In this document: piece by piece, positions 8,701-15,699 of the stretch
Numbering within the stretch: the stretch's first letter is position 1
How the letters are laid out: each line of letters starts with the position of its first letter
Assembly (NCBI GenBank): GCA_002317355.1
Contig: DCJC01000019.1
Span: 1 to 16,389 of the forward strand
Direction: 5' to 3'
From: Prevotellaceae bacterium UBA1710
GTDB taxonomy: Bacteria; Bacteroidota; Bacteroidia; Bacteroidales; Bacteroidaceae
Length of the DNA: 16,389 bases
Made by a program: the position numbers and the translations under genes
Notes under the pieces: model-generated
Database searches by the model: none
Seen by the model: only the letters and a program-made list of their open reading frames with translations
Told to the model about the DNA's origin: nothing

Positions 8701-11700
8701 CCTTATCATCACCACTTTCTCGACTAACCTTAAGATTAGGATAAATCCATACATAAGGCTTGTATGTCTCACTTTCCTTCAGAATCTTGGCACTCTTAAC
8801 ATAGTCCTTTGATACACGGATTGGCTTGTTGTACATCATTGGCAGAGGAACCAGATTTGACTCATCTACAATTTCCTTGTTGTTTGATGTGTATGTATAG
8901 ACACAGTTCGGTTGCCAATCAACCTTATGCCAGTCAATAGGAGCACCTGTCTCGATAGTAAAGAATATAGTTGTAGAGTCTTTCTCAGACACATTCAGTG
9001 TCTTTTCCCATATACCGGAAACAGTATCATTTGCATTGAGTACAATTGAGTCAAGAACATATTCGCCCTTGGTAGTTCTCTTTGTGACAACAAGCTTTAC
9101 GTTGTCATAAGTTGCCTCTTTGGCATATGGAGCTTTAATTACAACAGTACCAGTCTTGTCAAACCTTGTGGTATATGATACTCCGGGAATATAGTCTTTC
9201 TCAATATCATATTCGAAGTTATCACAATTCAGATAGTTGCTGATTGTATCTTTAAGTATGACTTTGTCTGTGTATTTTATCACAGGATGCCAATTGACTT
9301 CATCTCCGATTCCTGAATAGATGGCATGAAGGCGGAAGAATATTCTATCGCCAGCCTTTACAGCCAAATTGAAAGAGTCCTCAATCTTGGTTGTGTCAGT
9401 TCCTTCTATCTTCTCTTTCTTGAGAGGTTCATCCTTTTCCTTTTGGATGGAATATTCAACTCCGTCACCCTGTGCATCTGTTTTCTGGATGGAACTGGTA
9501 AGACGAATATTTCCATTATAAGGTGCTCTCCATACACGAACCACATCATGCAGAGGGAATTGACTCTCCAGAGATTTACGCAATTCTTCATAGTCAACCT
9601 TAAAGGCATCATCCAGTTCAATCTCCTTACCAGAGATAATTTCATTACTTGTGCCACGACTTGATGGTGAGAATGATACGTTGTCTCCATCACTATGATT
9701 GAAATACACAACACCATTCTTTGCTATGTCAACCAGACCATCTCCATTAAAGTCAGAGAAATATACCTTGGTCTTGTCCTGATCAGTTGTATTGGTGTAA
9801 CTGATACCTGCACTTGCAATATATGCCTCAACTGCAGCATCTGCACTTGATACATCACTTGTACTTACAGAACGTGAGAAATCACTTATACCAGATATTG
9901 GACGACTCTCAGCAAATTCAAGTTTACCTTGTGCCGCCAGGTTCTTGCAATAGCGAAGACCTGATGATGTCTTAAGTACCTTGTCTGGTAATCCATCACC
10001 ATCAATATCAGTAAGTGCGATTCTGCCTACACCTTCGTTTTTTGAGTGAGAATAGGAAGCTCCGACATTCATTGTACCAACTCCCAGGCCAAAGCCAACC
10101 ATCATGCCGCCACCTACGGTTTTACCAGAAGACTGGCCACCGCCAAGGATGCTCAACTCATCATCGCAATCATCAATCTTATGTTTGAAGAATGACCATT
10201 GCTGCTCCTGGTCATCCTTTGCAGATGTAAATACCTGTGGCTCACCAAACAATCCATTCTCAACATCATTATAGTAATCGAAACTCTGGCTGGCAACGAG
10301 ATTGTCCTCGCTGTCAAGCTGATCCATACTCTTGAGGAGTGTCTTTCCGAATGGACCTGTCTCGTAGTTTGGCTTATAGGCACGAAGCTGCCTGCCATCG
10401 TTCCTTACAATGACTTTCTTCAGAAGGGCAGCATCAGTCTGAAGCAGACCCAGACGACCGTTCTTTGTTACGTCGACACGCTGCTCACTTTCAAGGTCTA
10501 TGTCAAACTCGATGGAGAAGAGTCCCTCGTCTTCATTGAATCCTGTCCATGTGTACTTGCTTGGATAGAGATTGCCACCAGACTTCTGATAATGGAATGC
10601 CGCAAAGTTACCATGGACATCAGTTATACGCATCAATGCCCACTTAATGATGTTGTTATTGGCATCTGTTAGAATTGATTCTTCATCTACGTTACCATAG
10701 CCACCATAGCTATAGACTGTGCCATCCTTAGCGGTTACCTCCCAATAGTAGTTCTTTGGAGAGTCACCTCTACGGATGATCTTATTGAATGAGCCCTCTA
10801 CCATAGGGTAGAACTGCTTGTCACTCTTACGTTCAAGAGAGTCTGTACGACGATAGAGACGATCATTGAGTTGCTGCCCCATCAGAAGGTAGCTTTCACT
10901 TTCATATTTCTCATTGAAGCGAGGCACACCCCAACGTGTCTCAATGTCGATACTTGTAACAGGCAGACTCCATCCATAGCCTACATAGCTGCTACCGCCA
11001 TCACTGCTATACTGAAGTCCGGCACTTGCCGCAATATCGTTTCTTCCTCCAGGTGTCTCAAACGGATATGAGATATTTGCAGTACCATTCTGATTTGGTG
11101 TCGGAGCCTCTATCTGCTGAATACCCGCACTTGGGTCTGCTGCCTTGAGATCCTTGATGCCAGTTGGAACATAGTTCTGGGTCTCTGGTGATTCTGGCAC
11201 CTTGATGATGCCATTGATGACATCCGTGAAGTGAGAGGTCTCTGCCATGGCTACCTCATGCTCCTTATCCACACCAGCAGACTTAAGCATAGTCCACTGA
11301 TGCTTCATCTCGTCATAGTAGTATGTATGGATATCGTCCACTGTATAGCCCTTAGGAATCAGCGTGCTGTCATAAGGCACAGTGATGCTTGCAAGATGAT
11401 TGGAGAAGTGATTTCCATGAGGGAGGAAACGATAGCCTGCAACAGTATCAGTTGCAGCCATGAGTGTACCGCAATCACCAGTTACGTTCACCATACCTGC
11501 TGGTAATTGGGCTATCTCACCCTTCTTCAGAGGGGTGATACTCAGTACGCGAGGACGAGTCATGGCCCCAGAAGGAACTGCAAGACGGGCACGACCAACT
11601 GTAAGCGTATCGCTGTCACAATTGGCAAAATACTTACTGATAGTCCTGCGCTTAAGGTCTGCAAGTTGCTTATTAAGCTTTTTTGTCTGGTTGTATTTCT

Positions 11701-11899
11701 TGGCAACCACGGAATCCTGAATGCCAGAATTATTTGTATTTGACACCTTGGCGGTAGAATCCGTGCTGCTCATAGGTGCAGCAGACTCTATGCTATCCCC
11801 CTTCTCGATGTCGGTATTGCTATCCTTGCGCTGACTGCAACCTATGAAAGCAATGGCAGCAAGAAGAATAGCTGAATATTTTGTTAATTTATTTCTCAT
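2750..11899 (-). CDS. giant SpvB/TcB-RHS polymorphic toxin lipoprotein with class-3 lipase C-terminus
   Basis: 3049 residues. Residues 1-20 are a signal peptide ending in AFIGC, a lipobox-like site with C21 as the lipidated residue, so it should be an envelope lipoprotein. Residues about 45-260 form a beta-rich region (VPSGAM, ITVPYDSTLIPKGYT). About 270-330 match the SpvB N-terminal signature (ISYPFETPGGRN, YGWSLP, WGVPRF). Six VCBS/FG-GAP Ca-binding-type motifs of DxNGDG form lie near 631, 718, 1333, 1458, 1535 and 1623. About 1650-1730 resemble the TcB middle region (YEGGYRDRKERDFFGFR). YD/RHS repeats run from about 1815 to 2700 and the RHS core from 2730 to 2837, ending in DSDG. The variable tail (2838-3049) is a lipase. 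In Tc and RHS toxins the YD shell encloses the toxin; here the TcB-like and TcC-like parts are fused in one lipid-anchored chain. It starts 16 bases after the T9SS-domain gene and is followed by its likely immunity gene. How it leaves the cell is not evident. Confidence 0.95.
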   Translation of the reverse strand: MRNKLTKYSAILLAAIAFIGCSQRKDSNTDIEKGDSIESAAPMSSTDSTAKVSNTNNSGIQDSVVAKKYNQTKKLNKQLADLKRRTISKYFANCDSDTLTVGRARLAVPSGAMTRPRVLSITPLKKGEIAQLPAGMVNVTGDCGTLMAATDTVAGYRFLPHGNHFSNHLASITVPYDSTLIPKGYTVDDIHTYYYDEMKHQWTMLKSAGVDKEHEVAMAETSHFTDVINGIIKVPESPETQNYVPTGIKDLKAADPSAGIQQIEAPTPNQNGTANISYPFETPGGRNDIAASAGLQYSSDGGSSYVGYGWSLPVTSIDIETRWGVPRFNEKYESESYLLMGQQLNDRLYRRTDSLERKSDKQFYPMVEGSFNKIIRRGDSPKNYYWEVTAKDGTVYSYGGYGNVDEESILTDANNNIIKWALMRITDVHGNFAAFHYQKSGGNLYPSKYTWTGFNEDEGLFSIEFDIDLESEQRVDVTKNGRLGLLQTDAALLKKVIVRNDGRQLRAYKPNYETGPFGKTLLKSMDQLDSEDNLVASQSFDYYNDVENGLFGEPQVFTSAKDDQEQQWSFFKHKIDDCDDELSILGGGQSSGKTVGGGMMVGFGLGVGTMNVGASYSHSKNEGVGRIALTDIDGDGLPDKVLKTSSGLRYCKNLAAQGKLEFAESRPISGISDFSRSVSTSDVSSADAAVEAYIASAGISYTNTTDQDKTKVYFSDFNGDGLVDIAKNGVVYFNHSDGDNVSFSPSSRGTSNEIISGKEIELDDAFKVDYEELRKSLESQFPLHDVVRVWRAPYNGNIRLTSSIQKTDAQGDGVEYSIQKEKDEPLKKEKIEGTDTTKIEDSFNLAVKAGDRIFFRLHAIYSGIGDEVNWHPVIKYTDKVILKDTISNYLNCDNFEYDIEKDYIPGVSYTTRFDKTGTVVIKAPYAKEATYDNVKLVVTKRTTKGEYVLDSIVLNANDTVSGIWEKTLNVSEKDSTTIFFTIETGAPIDWHKVDWQPNCVYTYTSNNKEIVDESNLVPLPMMYNKPIRVSKDYVKSAKILKESETYKPYVWIYPNLKVSRESGDDKDTAIVHLVLNNENGKHIYSKNLVLEKNNQLRKDSILLEKETAKLLLEGKARATFSIQNELSSVSDASLHFRKDTIEFIKNAEGNVIATKIHQVAVDTLSAFVYSDFNTSDFGMLYRGWGQFAYNGNGDYGKNKIDVNELKNRNEDYKRIAKEYQKSKDRKKLEELSDVNRLRFFTMGFNQNRNEYVSATDSAFIGRIKMCPSRLGTTAIEIDSVDAIGEDGLSAPVLITRSSGDGYGVDGAIAFAGVSGSHNSTQTYTTIGAMDMNGDSYPDWFEEKDDDILIQYTKSTGVLSDQKSVMGLQCPMSESESSSIGASLTLSKNDGNANGAITVNICPKTRANQTDSNESGNNNSSNAENASSGNIISSVAVSASGNFSHGNSYSVREWQDINGDGLPDMVIGDKVKYNLGYSFSDEMDRGTSLATSSFTKNWGAGLGTKIGVLGTAFTSFGFNGTVSTNLNQTTYLDINGDGLPDVLSYDQDNNADVLINTGSGYKFISKSDNIDLGSSKSSSISVYGDVAVKICFHILFAKFALTPSVKYSTSDGVNRTTAAIMDVDGDGLPDLVESNNTDELIVRSNLTGRTNKLKSVTLPFGGRLNIAYEQTQPSFDHPGRQWVMSSVESVGGYKENGAVASKNSFEYEGGYRDRKERDFFGFRTVRTNQLDTENDDKIYRYSVQTYADNHDYYRHALVTSEALFTAEGNKLQESLYTYSLKAQKDTTVVFPQLTALVQNTYVEGCDDALSTLVENTYDEYGNLLSYKETVADVVLDADIKYHNKSDKYIVSVPESITVKSNGVTYRQRSTKIDGNGEIISITMHNGDMPSVFGMEYDDYGNIVKATKPENYRGQKMFHEYTYDDKYHSLLMSVKDAFGYSSSTTYDDLWLAPLTTTDLNKVEMQYTYDALGRPATIRAPYEIESGQPFTIKYEYDPANRLAHTIHYSQDGNIDTYTFADSLMRAVQTKVTGVIWNGTKNEKVSIVSGRAVVDAFGRNVAAYYPTTESIGNIAQYSKAIGDPVSTTQYDAQDHPVEVRLADGATTKSEYAIVARDGENMLETTVIDALTHHAESYTDAKGRNRATVQHSDNGEIVVSYDYDPVGQVLAVHHPNGSTTTYEYDLLGQKTKINHPDAGEVECTYDAAGNLIKKLTAQIKKSISAESGITYTYDYNRLKEVLYPENLFNRVTYTYGEPGDEYGRAGRLVLVEDASGGEAYYYGKMGEVTKTVRTVMASLADIRTYIHGATYDSWNRVRTMTYPDGEVVTYHYNAAGQIESLSSNKLGKESVIVEKIGYDKDGHTVYTKLGNGTETTYAYDKQRERLQSMMLKAGNDSIMENKYSYDAVDNILSIVNSGKGKSNLGGASTHNYTYDMLNRLTSANGSAKDIKYAMSMTFGKMSEPLTKVQTVDSTSVAQSYNLAYKYESAEHPTAPTQIGHEHYTYDANGNPILVENDSTSATREMFWDEDNRLMVLSDNGKTSRYTYNAGGERIIKSHGSMEGVYINGAPQGITFHETDEFTLYPASIITVNRHRFTKHYFIGDKRVASRLGLGEFRNVYGSNGSNVTAGQQDYAERMNQIENQREAYYRKAGVAPGLPTMKGSYADPEVTGVGYNVLIDSLGDHSVPENWVQHPVINMEEGTNPGAPLAWGSPENPDDAVAGYGYVPCDTSEVEETFYYHSDHLGSTAYITDQKANVTQYDAYLPYGELLVDEHSSSKEMPYKFNGKELDEETGLYYYGARYMNPLTSMWYGVDPLMEKYPNVSAFVYCMGNPVKLMDSDGEQPTYGEALAIAKHAYGDRNDNILIGGWRRSSLTLYGVTYNDEKTGLTSCLYERVVDGKVIEYAYATGGTDSWADVREDVLQELGKSSQYKESVENAELLSIQLENYELTYVGHSLGGGEAGADLLATGTGKPTLRHAITFNAAGVSAATITNLGLDINNEINITNYCTYNDILTGAENNTPISKALGTTITLPMKTPMSPLESHKLDSFPE
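2753..3388 (-). other. variable toxin module: class-3 lipase (Rhs-CT)
   Basis: The last 212 residues of the giant protein (2838-3049). They contain the nucleophile elbow GHSLGG with S2952, a preceding YATGGTDSWADVREDV stretch that matches the oxyanion-side GTxxxxD region of class-3 lipases, an Asp at 3009 (CTYNDIL) and a His at 3042 (LESHKL). The order Ser-Asp-His and their spacing fit a complete alpha/beta-hydrolase triad. The family cleaves ester bonds in acylglycerols or phospholipids; as an antibacterial or anti-host effector it would be expected to attack membranes. The exact lipid substrate cannot be told. Confidence 0.85.
3389..4345 (-). repeat. duplicated RHS core segment, copy 1 (inside the giant RHS gene)
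   Basis: Encodes residues 2520-2837 of the giant protein and pairs with 1124-2080 of the orphan cassette. The two copies are in the same orientation about 2.3 kb apart, so recombination between them would delete the lipase tail, its immunity gene and the terminator and fuse the papain-like tail in frame. Confidence 0.9.
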
Positions 11900-11915
11900 T
11901 ATAATATATCCTGAA

Positions 11916-13481
11916 TTACTTTCTGACTAACTTGATTGTCTTGGATGACTTTCCACACTCAACATTAAGCAGATAAACGCCTTCATTTGGAAGATACACC
12001 TTGGTGTACAGATAGTTATCCTTCGGGAAGGACTTGCTGCTTACCATTGCGCCACATGATGTGAATAGTGCGAGGGTCATAGGTGAAGCCTCTGAGAGTT
12101 CTATCCCAACACTCACATAGCCATCATCTGTTGGGTTGGGTCCAGCGGTGATGTTGCTTATGATGCCATCTGCAGCGTCTCCATTACCTATTACAACCTC
12201 CTTGATTCCAGTTGCCGTAATATCAAATTCCTTGGTATCCTGAATACCACTCTTATCCGTTGTGGTAAGCTGATATCTACCTTCTGCCAGCGAACTTACT
12301 GTAACCAGCGTGTCGTTAGATGTCTCATTATATATTATTGAGTTCTCTTTCTTGAGAAGGTTTGCAAATGGTGCTGTTCCACCAGTGATAAGTATATCTA
12401 ACACGCCACCATTATTTCCGGATGCATCAACATTGATAGTGGTGAACATATCTTTCTCTGCACGCAGTGTCCATGCTGAATTACCGCTGACTGCAACATC
12501 TGCAAAACGGATGCTGTCATCAGAAGTAACCTCAGCCTTATAGTATCTCACATTGCGAGGCTGGAAATCAACATTTCCTGTTGGATCAACTGCAAGGTAA
12601 TAACTTTCACCTTCTGCCAAGGCTCTGAACTGCTGCAGATCCTTGCTGTCGGCACTTATGCTTACCGTTGCTCCATCCATATTGGTTGCCTGAACCTTCC
12701 AGGTTCTCTGCATCCATTTGCCACGTGACTTGTTGTTGGCAAAGCGCAGAGCCTTGTTGTCATCTCCCCAGATGAGTGACTGCCCATCGTTCAACTGGGA
12801 TTTCCTCACTCGGATAAATCCTGCGGTCTCTGCGCTATAGCCTTCTAGTCGGTTTAGGTCTGAGGTTGCATCTGCAATAATACCACCTATGTGATTGGTG
12901 TATGCCTTCTGCCTGACATAGTTCCAGATGATGGTTCCGTCTGAGCTTAGGTAGGAATGTCTGAGGGTAAGACCATGCCTCAATGCAATGGCTGACTCTA
13001 CCCTGTTTCGTTCTGGCACAGATAGTGCTCTGTCATACACTACATACTCATTGAATGGAGTCTCTAGATTATTAACAGGAAGTGACTTGTCATTGGCACG
13101 ACCAATGTACAACTTCTGTCCTTTTGAAACCTGTGTAGCATTACTATAGCTGTACATACGAAGCTCAGGTAGTGTATCGTTGCTATAGTTCATGAAAGCG
13201 GACTTCTTCAGGTTTGCTGTTCTTGCGGTTGTCTGAATGAATGATGTGGTTGTTGAAGAACCTACACTCCATAGTGTCTGTTCCGTATCACTATCAGAAA
13301 CCCTTCCTACTCCAATGAATGTGAGTCCAGTGCCCTTGAGGGTAATGCTATCATTGCTGCTTCCTGTCTTTTTCCATATTAATGGATTGCTGACACCACC
13401 AGGTGCCTGAGCGTTGGTTGCCAGACACCCTATGAATAACATCATAAGTGTAGAGAAATATTTCATATTATCCTTATACAT
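11916..13481 (-). CDS. secreted protein with lectin-like N-terminal region and T9SS sorting domain
   Basis: 521 residues. The hydrophobic N-terminus (about residues 6-25) is a signal peptide, probably cut near NAQA; M6 gives a more typical start than M1. It also contains LFIGC (15-19), so lipidation at C19 cannot be excluded. Residues about 30-330 are a beta-rich region with FNEYVVYDRALSVPERNRVES, then LRHGLTL, DGTIIWNY and NHIGGIIADATSDLNRL. This pattern is familiar from large Bacteroidota surface proteins with LamG/concanavalin-like modules; the family match is from memory. The last 80 residues (442-521) form a type A Por/T9SS C-terminal sorting domain: AGPNPTDDGYVSV, then GAMVSSKSF, then LPNEGVYLLNVECGKSSKTIKLVRK-type ending. 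That domain normally directs export across the outer membrane by T9SS and is then removed. The gene lies between a barrel gene (9-base gap) and the RHS toxin gene (16-base gap), so it may be a surface partner of the toxin. Confidence 0.85.
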   Translation of the reverse strand: MYKDNMKYFSTLMMLFIGCLATNAQAPGGVSNPLIWKKTGSSNDSITLKGTGLTFIGVGRVSDSDTEQTLWSVGSSTTTSFIQTTARTANLKKSAFMNYSNDTLPELRMYSYSNATQVSKGQKLYIGRANDKSLPVNNLETPFNEYVVYDRALSVPERNRVESAIALRHGLTLRHSYLSSDGTIIWNYVRQKAYTNHIGGIIADATSDLNRLEGYSAETAGFIRVRKSQLNDGQSLIWGDDNKALRFANNKSRGKWMQRTWKVQATNMDGATVSISADSKDLQQFRALAEGESYYLAVDPTGNVDFQPRNVRYYKAEVTSDDSIRFADVAVSGNSAWTLRAEKDMFTTINVDASGNNGGVLDILITGGTAPFANLLKKENSIIYNETSNDTLVTVSSLAEGRYQLTTTDKSGIQDTKEFDITATGIKEVVIGNGDAADGIISNITAGPNPTDDGYVSVGIELSEASPMTLALFTSCGAMVSSKSFPKDNYLYTKVYLPNEGVYLLNVECGKSSKTIKLVRK

Positions 13482-13490
13482 CTTTAATCC

Positions 13491-14579
13491 TTAATCTTTA
13501 ATCTCTTTCCTCTTGTTATTGAGGAAGATGTTATATCCTACGGTAAAACTAACAAACTGAGTATTGTTCTTTATCTCATTGTAGCTATAGTCGTTTGGCA
13601 ATGTCTCTATCAGGTCTGTTATGCCAAATGAGTATTCCAAACCGAGTTCAATTCCGTTTGCGAACTGATACCCAGCCTTGAGCGTAGGCATCAGCTGAGG
13701 ACGTTTCTTTAATGCTCCTCGCAGATGCAGACGTGTAAGGGCATCCACCTGCTGGTAGAAGTTGCTGCGGTTTGTCGTATAGTCTATATTCCTTGAGACA
13801 AACGGAAATGCCATGCCTACACCTGCTCCCATATATAAGTTAGGTGTAAGATACACATTACCTAGAAGCTGTGTATAGATAATGTCATAGCGGAATTTGA
13901 AAGTCTCCTGAAGATCTGTCTGTGGTGTATGCTTTGTGAGTGTTGTATTGAACATGGTGTAATCTGCACCCAGTTCTACACCAACACGCTTGTACTGCCA
14001 ACTGCCTTTAACGCCGATTCGTGGAACGACATGTCCTTTGTCACTCATATCAAAGTTTGGACGGATATTGTAGCTTTCAAGGATTCCACCAAGACAGGAA
14101 ATATGGCTATAACCGACACCGGCTCTTATGCCAAGTCTGAAAACTCCATACTTTGGGAAGGTGTATTTCTCAGGAAGAATGTCCTCCATTTTGATTATAG
14201 CAGTATCCGTTTCTTCCACCTCTTCATGTTTAGGTGTTACGATCCTTGGCTCCTGTTTTACGACAGGCTTCTCTTGTTCATTAACGACCTGTTCTACTAC
14301 CTTTGGTTCTTCCACCTGCTCATTGACAGGAGTAACGGCACTACGCTCCCTGCGCTTTTTCGCATAAGCTACAGGCTGTGCCTTTACTGGTTCTGGTTGC
14401 TGGGATTTTGTAACAGGTGATGAAGGTACTTCACGTGCAGGTTGCTCGGAATTTACGGTTTCGCCTGTGCCTTTATCATGCTTCCAAAGGAATTCCAATC
14501 CCAAGAGAAGTGCAATCAACAGCAACAGCAGAAGCAGCAGTCCCTTCTTCTTTTTATTGTTCTTTTCGTTATTTTCCAT
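13491..14579 (-). CDS. membrane-anchored TonB-like linker fused to an outer-membrane beta-barrel
   Basis: 362 residues. A lysine patch (NNKKKKG) precedes a leucine-rich hydrophobic segment at 13-32 that has no cleavage site, so it looks like an uncleaved inner-membrane anchor. Residues about 33-137 are a Pro/Glu/Lys/Val-rich linker (QQPEPVKAQPVAYAKKRRE, EKPVVKQEPRIV) like the periplasm-spanning region of TonB. Residues about 145-362 alternate in the manner of PorT-like outer-membrane beta-barrels (RLGIRAGVGYSHIS, VGVELGADYTMF, LYMGAGVGMAFPF, GIELGLEYSFGITDLIE, FVSFTVGYNIF). An inner-membrane anchor joined to a barrel is unusual and could tie the two membranes together at the toxin's export site; that is inference. 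It starts 11 bases after the upstream barrel gene stops. Alternatively the hydrophobic segment is cleaved unconventionally and the protein is a plain barrel with a long periplasmic tail. Confidence 0.8.
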   Translation of the reverse strand: MENNEKNNKKKKGLLLLLLLLIALLLGLEFLWKHDKGTGETVNSEQPAREVPSSPVTKSQQPEPVKAQPVAYAKKRRERSAVTPVNEQVEEPKVVEQVVNEQEKPVVKQEPRIVTPKHEEVEETDTAIIKMEDILPEKYTFPKYGVFRLGIRAGVGYSHISCLGGILESYNIRPNFDMSDKGHVVPRIGVKGSWQYKRVGVELGADYTMFNTTLTKHTPQTDLQETFKFRYDIIYTQLLGNVYLTPNLYMGAGVGMAFPFVSRNIDYTTNRSNFYQQVDALTRLHLRGALKKRPQLMPTLKAGYQFANGIELGLEYSFGITDLIETLPNDYSYNEIKNNTQFVSFTVGYNIFLNNKRKEIKD

Positions 14580-14590
14580 CTACTTGTTGT

Positions 14591-15319
14591 TTACAGGTTG
14601 AAAAGGTATCCCACGGAAAATTCTATGCTGTGACTGTTGTTTTTCTTCTCTGCCCAGTTGAAGTCATTGGTTTCAGTACGGATGGTATTTGAGAGTCCAT
14701 AGTAGTAACGAAGATTGAGATTCAAACCGAAAGAGAATTCATAACCCAATCCTCCACCAATGGCAGCATCTGGTCTTGCTGTCAGTTTTTCATTCATCTG
14801 GCGCTCTGTCTCCGAAGTTGTTGCCCATTCGAATTTTGAGAATTTCTCATCTTCCTGATTTGAGGTGTATGATATACCCTTTGGTGACAAAATCGCACTT
14901 ACGCGGCCACCTGCGGAAACATTGAATCCATGCTTCCAGGGATATATCTTTATTGCCGCCATTAGACCAAGATAGTGATAGCGCTGCTCCACGGTGTACT
15001 CCAGTCCCTGATTGTCAGAGTAACTGAGATCTGTATATTTCTGGTAATAGGCAAAACCGCCTTCCACACCAAGCACGGAAGTTGGTTTGTGATAGAGGCA
15101 GAGTACATTTCCACCCAAGACGAACTGACCTTTATCCTTGAACTCATAGTTTGAGTAATAATCCTCAGGGACAAGAATGTCACTAACGCCATTGTTGACG
15201 CTGTATCCTCCTGAAACACTAACATTAAGTTTTACATCAGATTCCTGTGCCATTGCATGCAACGGCATAAGTGATACTGCCAGCATCAGGGCTGGTAGAT
15301 TAGCTTTTGAAAAAATCAT
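14591..15319 (-). CDS. PorT-like outer-membrane beta-barrel protein, first gene of the operon
   Basis: 242 residues. A classical signal peptide (MIFSKANLPALMLAVSLMP, then LHAMA) is probably cut after residue 24 or 25, before QESDVKLNV. The mature part has alternating amphipathic strands with Gly and aromatic girdles (LNVSVSGGYSVN, VLGVEGGFAYYQKY, YHYLGLMAAIKIYP, FNVSAGGRVSAIL, AAIGGGLGYEFSFGLNLNLRYYYGL) and ends in a strand (IEFSVGYLFNL), as in the PorT/outer-membrane beta-barrel families. Function is unknown; such barrels often serve secretion or surface assembly in Bacteroidota. It opens the operon, about 240 bases after the predicted promoter and 11 bases before the second barrel gene. The two barrel domains share a general pattern (both have a GLEYSFG/GLGYEFSFG-like C-terminal strand pair) and may be paralogues. 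Confidence 0.85.
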   Translation of the reverse strand: MIFSKANLPALMLAVSLMPLHAMAQESDVKLNVSVSGGYSVNNGVSDILVPEDYYSNYEFKDKGQFVLGGNVLCLYHKPTSVLGVEGGFAYYQKYTDLSYSDNQGLEYTVEQRYHYLGLMAAIKIYPWKHGFNVSAGGRVSAILSPKGISYTSNQEDEKFSKFEWATTSETERQMNEKLTARPDAAIGGGLGYEFSFGLNLNLRYYYGLSNTIRTETNDFNWAEKKNNSHSIEFSVGYLFNL

Positions 15320-15560
15320 TTTCTGTTATTTTTATACAATCTTTATTATATTATCCAAAGCAACTCGTATGCATGTATACAATACTAGAACTATCGACAA
15401 TATGACTTGCCTATAGATACTATCTTGCTAAAATGTTGATACAATACTCCGAAATAAAAAAACGTTTTTTGTTAGATGAATGAAGTACATGGGAATCAGC
15501 CGACATCATATGTCAGCTATTTTCGTCGTATCCCGATATTCAATCTTTTTTGTCGTCTTC
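15320..15560 (-). promoter_or_regulatory. long 5' leader of the RHS operon
   Basis: About 240 transcribed bases separate the predicted promoter from the first ATG, with no reading frame that looks real. The leader is AT-rich and contains a 14-base palindrome (AAAAAACGTTTTTT, 15457-15470) and an imperfect hairpin AGCcGACATcatATGTCaGCT near 15498-15518. No known riboswitch is recognised. An A-rich stretch lies just before the ATG, as is common for Bacteroidota translation starts that lack a strong Shine-Dalgarno sequence. Confidence 0.45.
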
Positions 15561-15565
15561 GTGTG

Positions 15566-15595
15566 CAAAGATACAATATTTATCCCAAAAAGCAA
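15566..15595 (-). promoter_or_regulatory. Bacteroidota-type promoter of the RHS operon
   Basis: On the minus strand TTG (15595-15593) is followed by exactly 19 bases and then TATCTTTG (15573-15566). This matches the Bacteroidota housekeeping consensus of TTG at -33 and TAnnTTTG at -7. Transcription would start near 15560 and run through the two barrels, the T9SS-domain protein, the RHS toxin and its immunity gene to the terminator at 2164-2218. I found no equally good match elsewhere in front of the minus-strand genes. Confidence 0.8.
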
Positions 15596-15699
15596 TAGGT
15601 TTTAACATTTTAGTGTATTTTTCGCAATTACAGTCAGAAAATCAGGAATTTACTTACGAATCAGTCTTTTATTGCATATATAAGCGTTGTTCAATCCCA

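Noticed and set aside
2750..11899. T6SS-type RHS effector
   Set aside because: There is no PAAR domain, VgrG, Hcp or EagR-type chaperone; the N-terminus is a signal peptide with a SpvB-like region, pointing to the Tc-like class.
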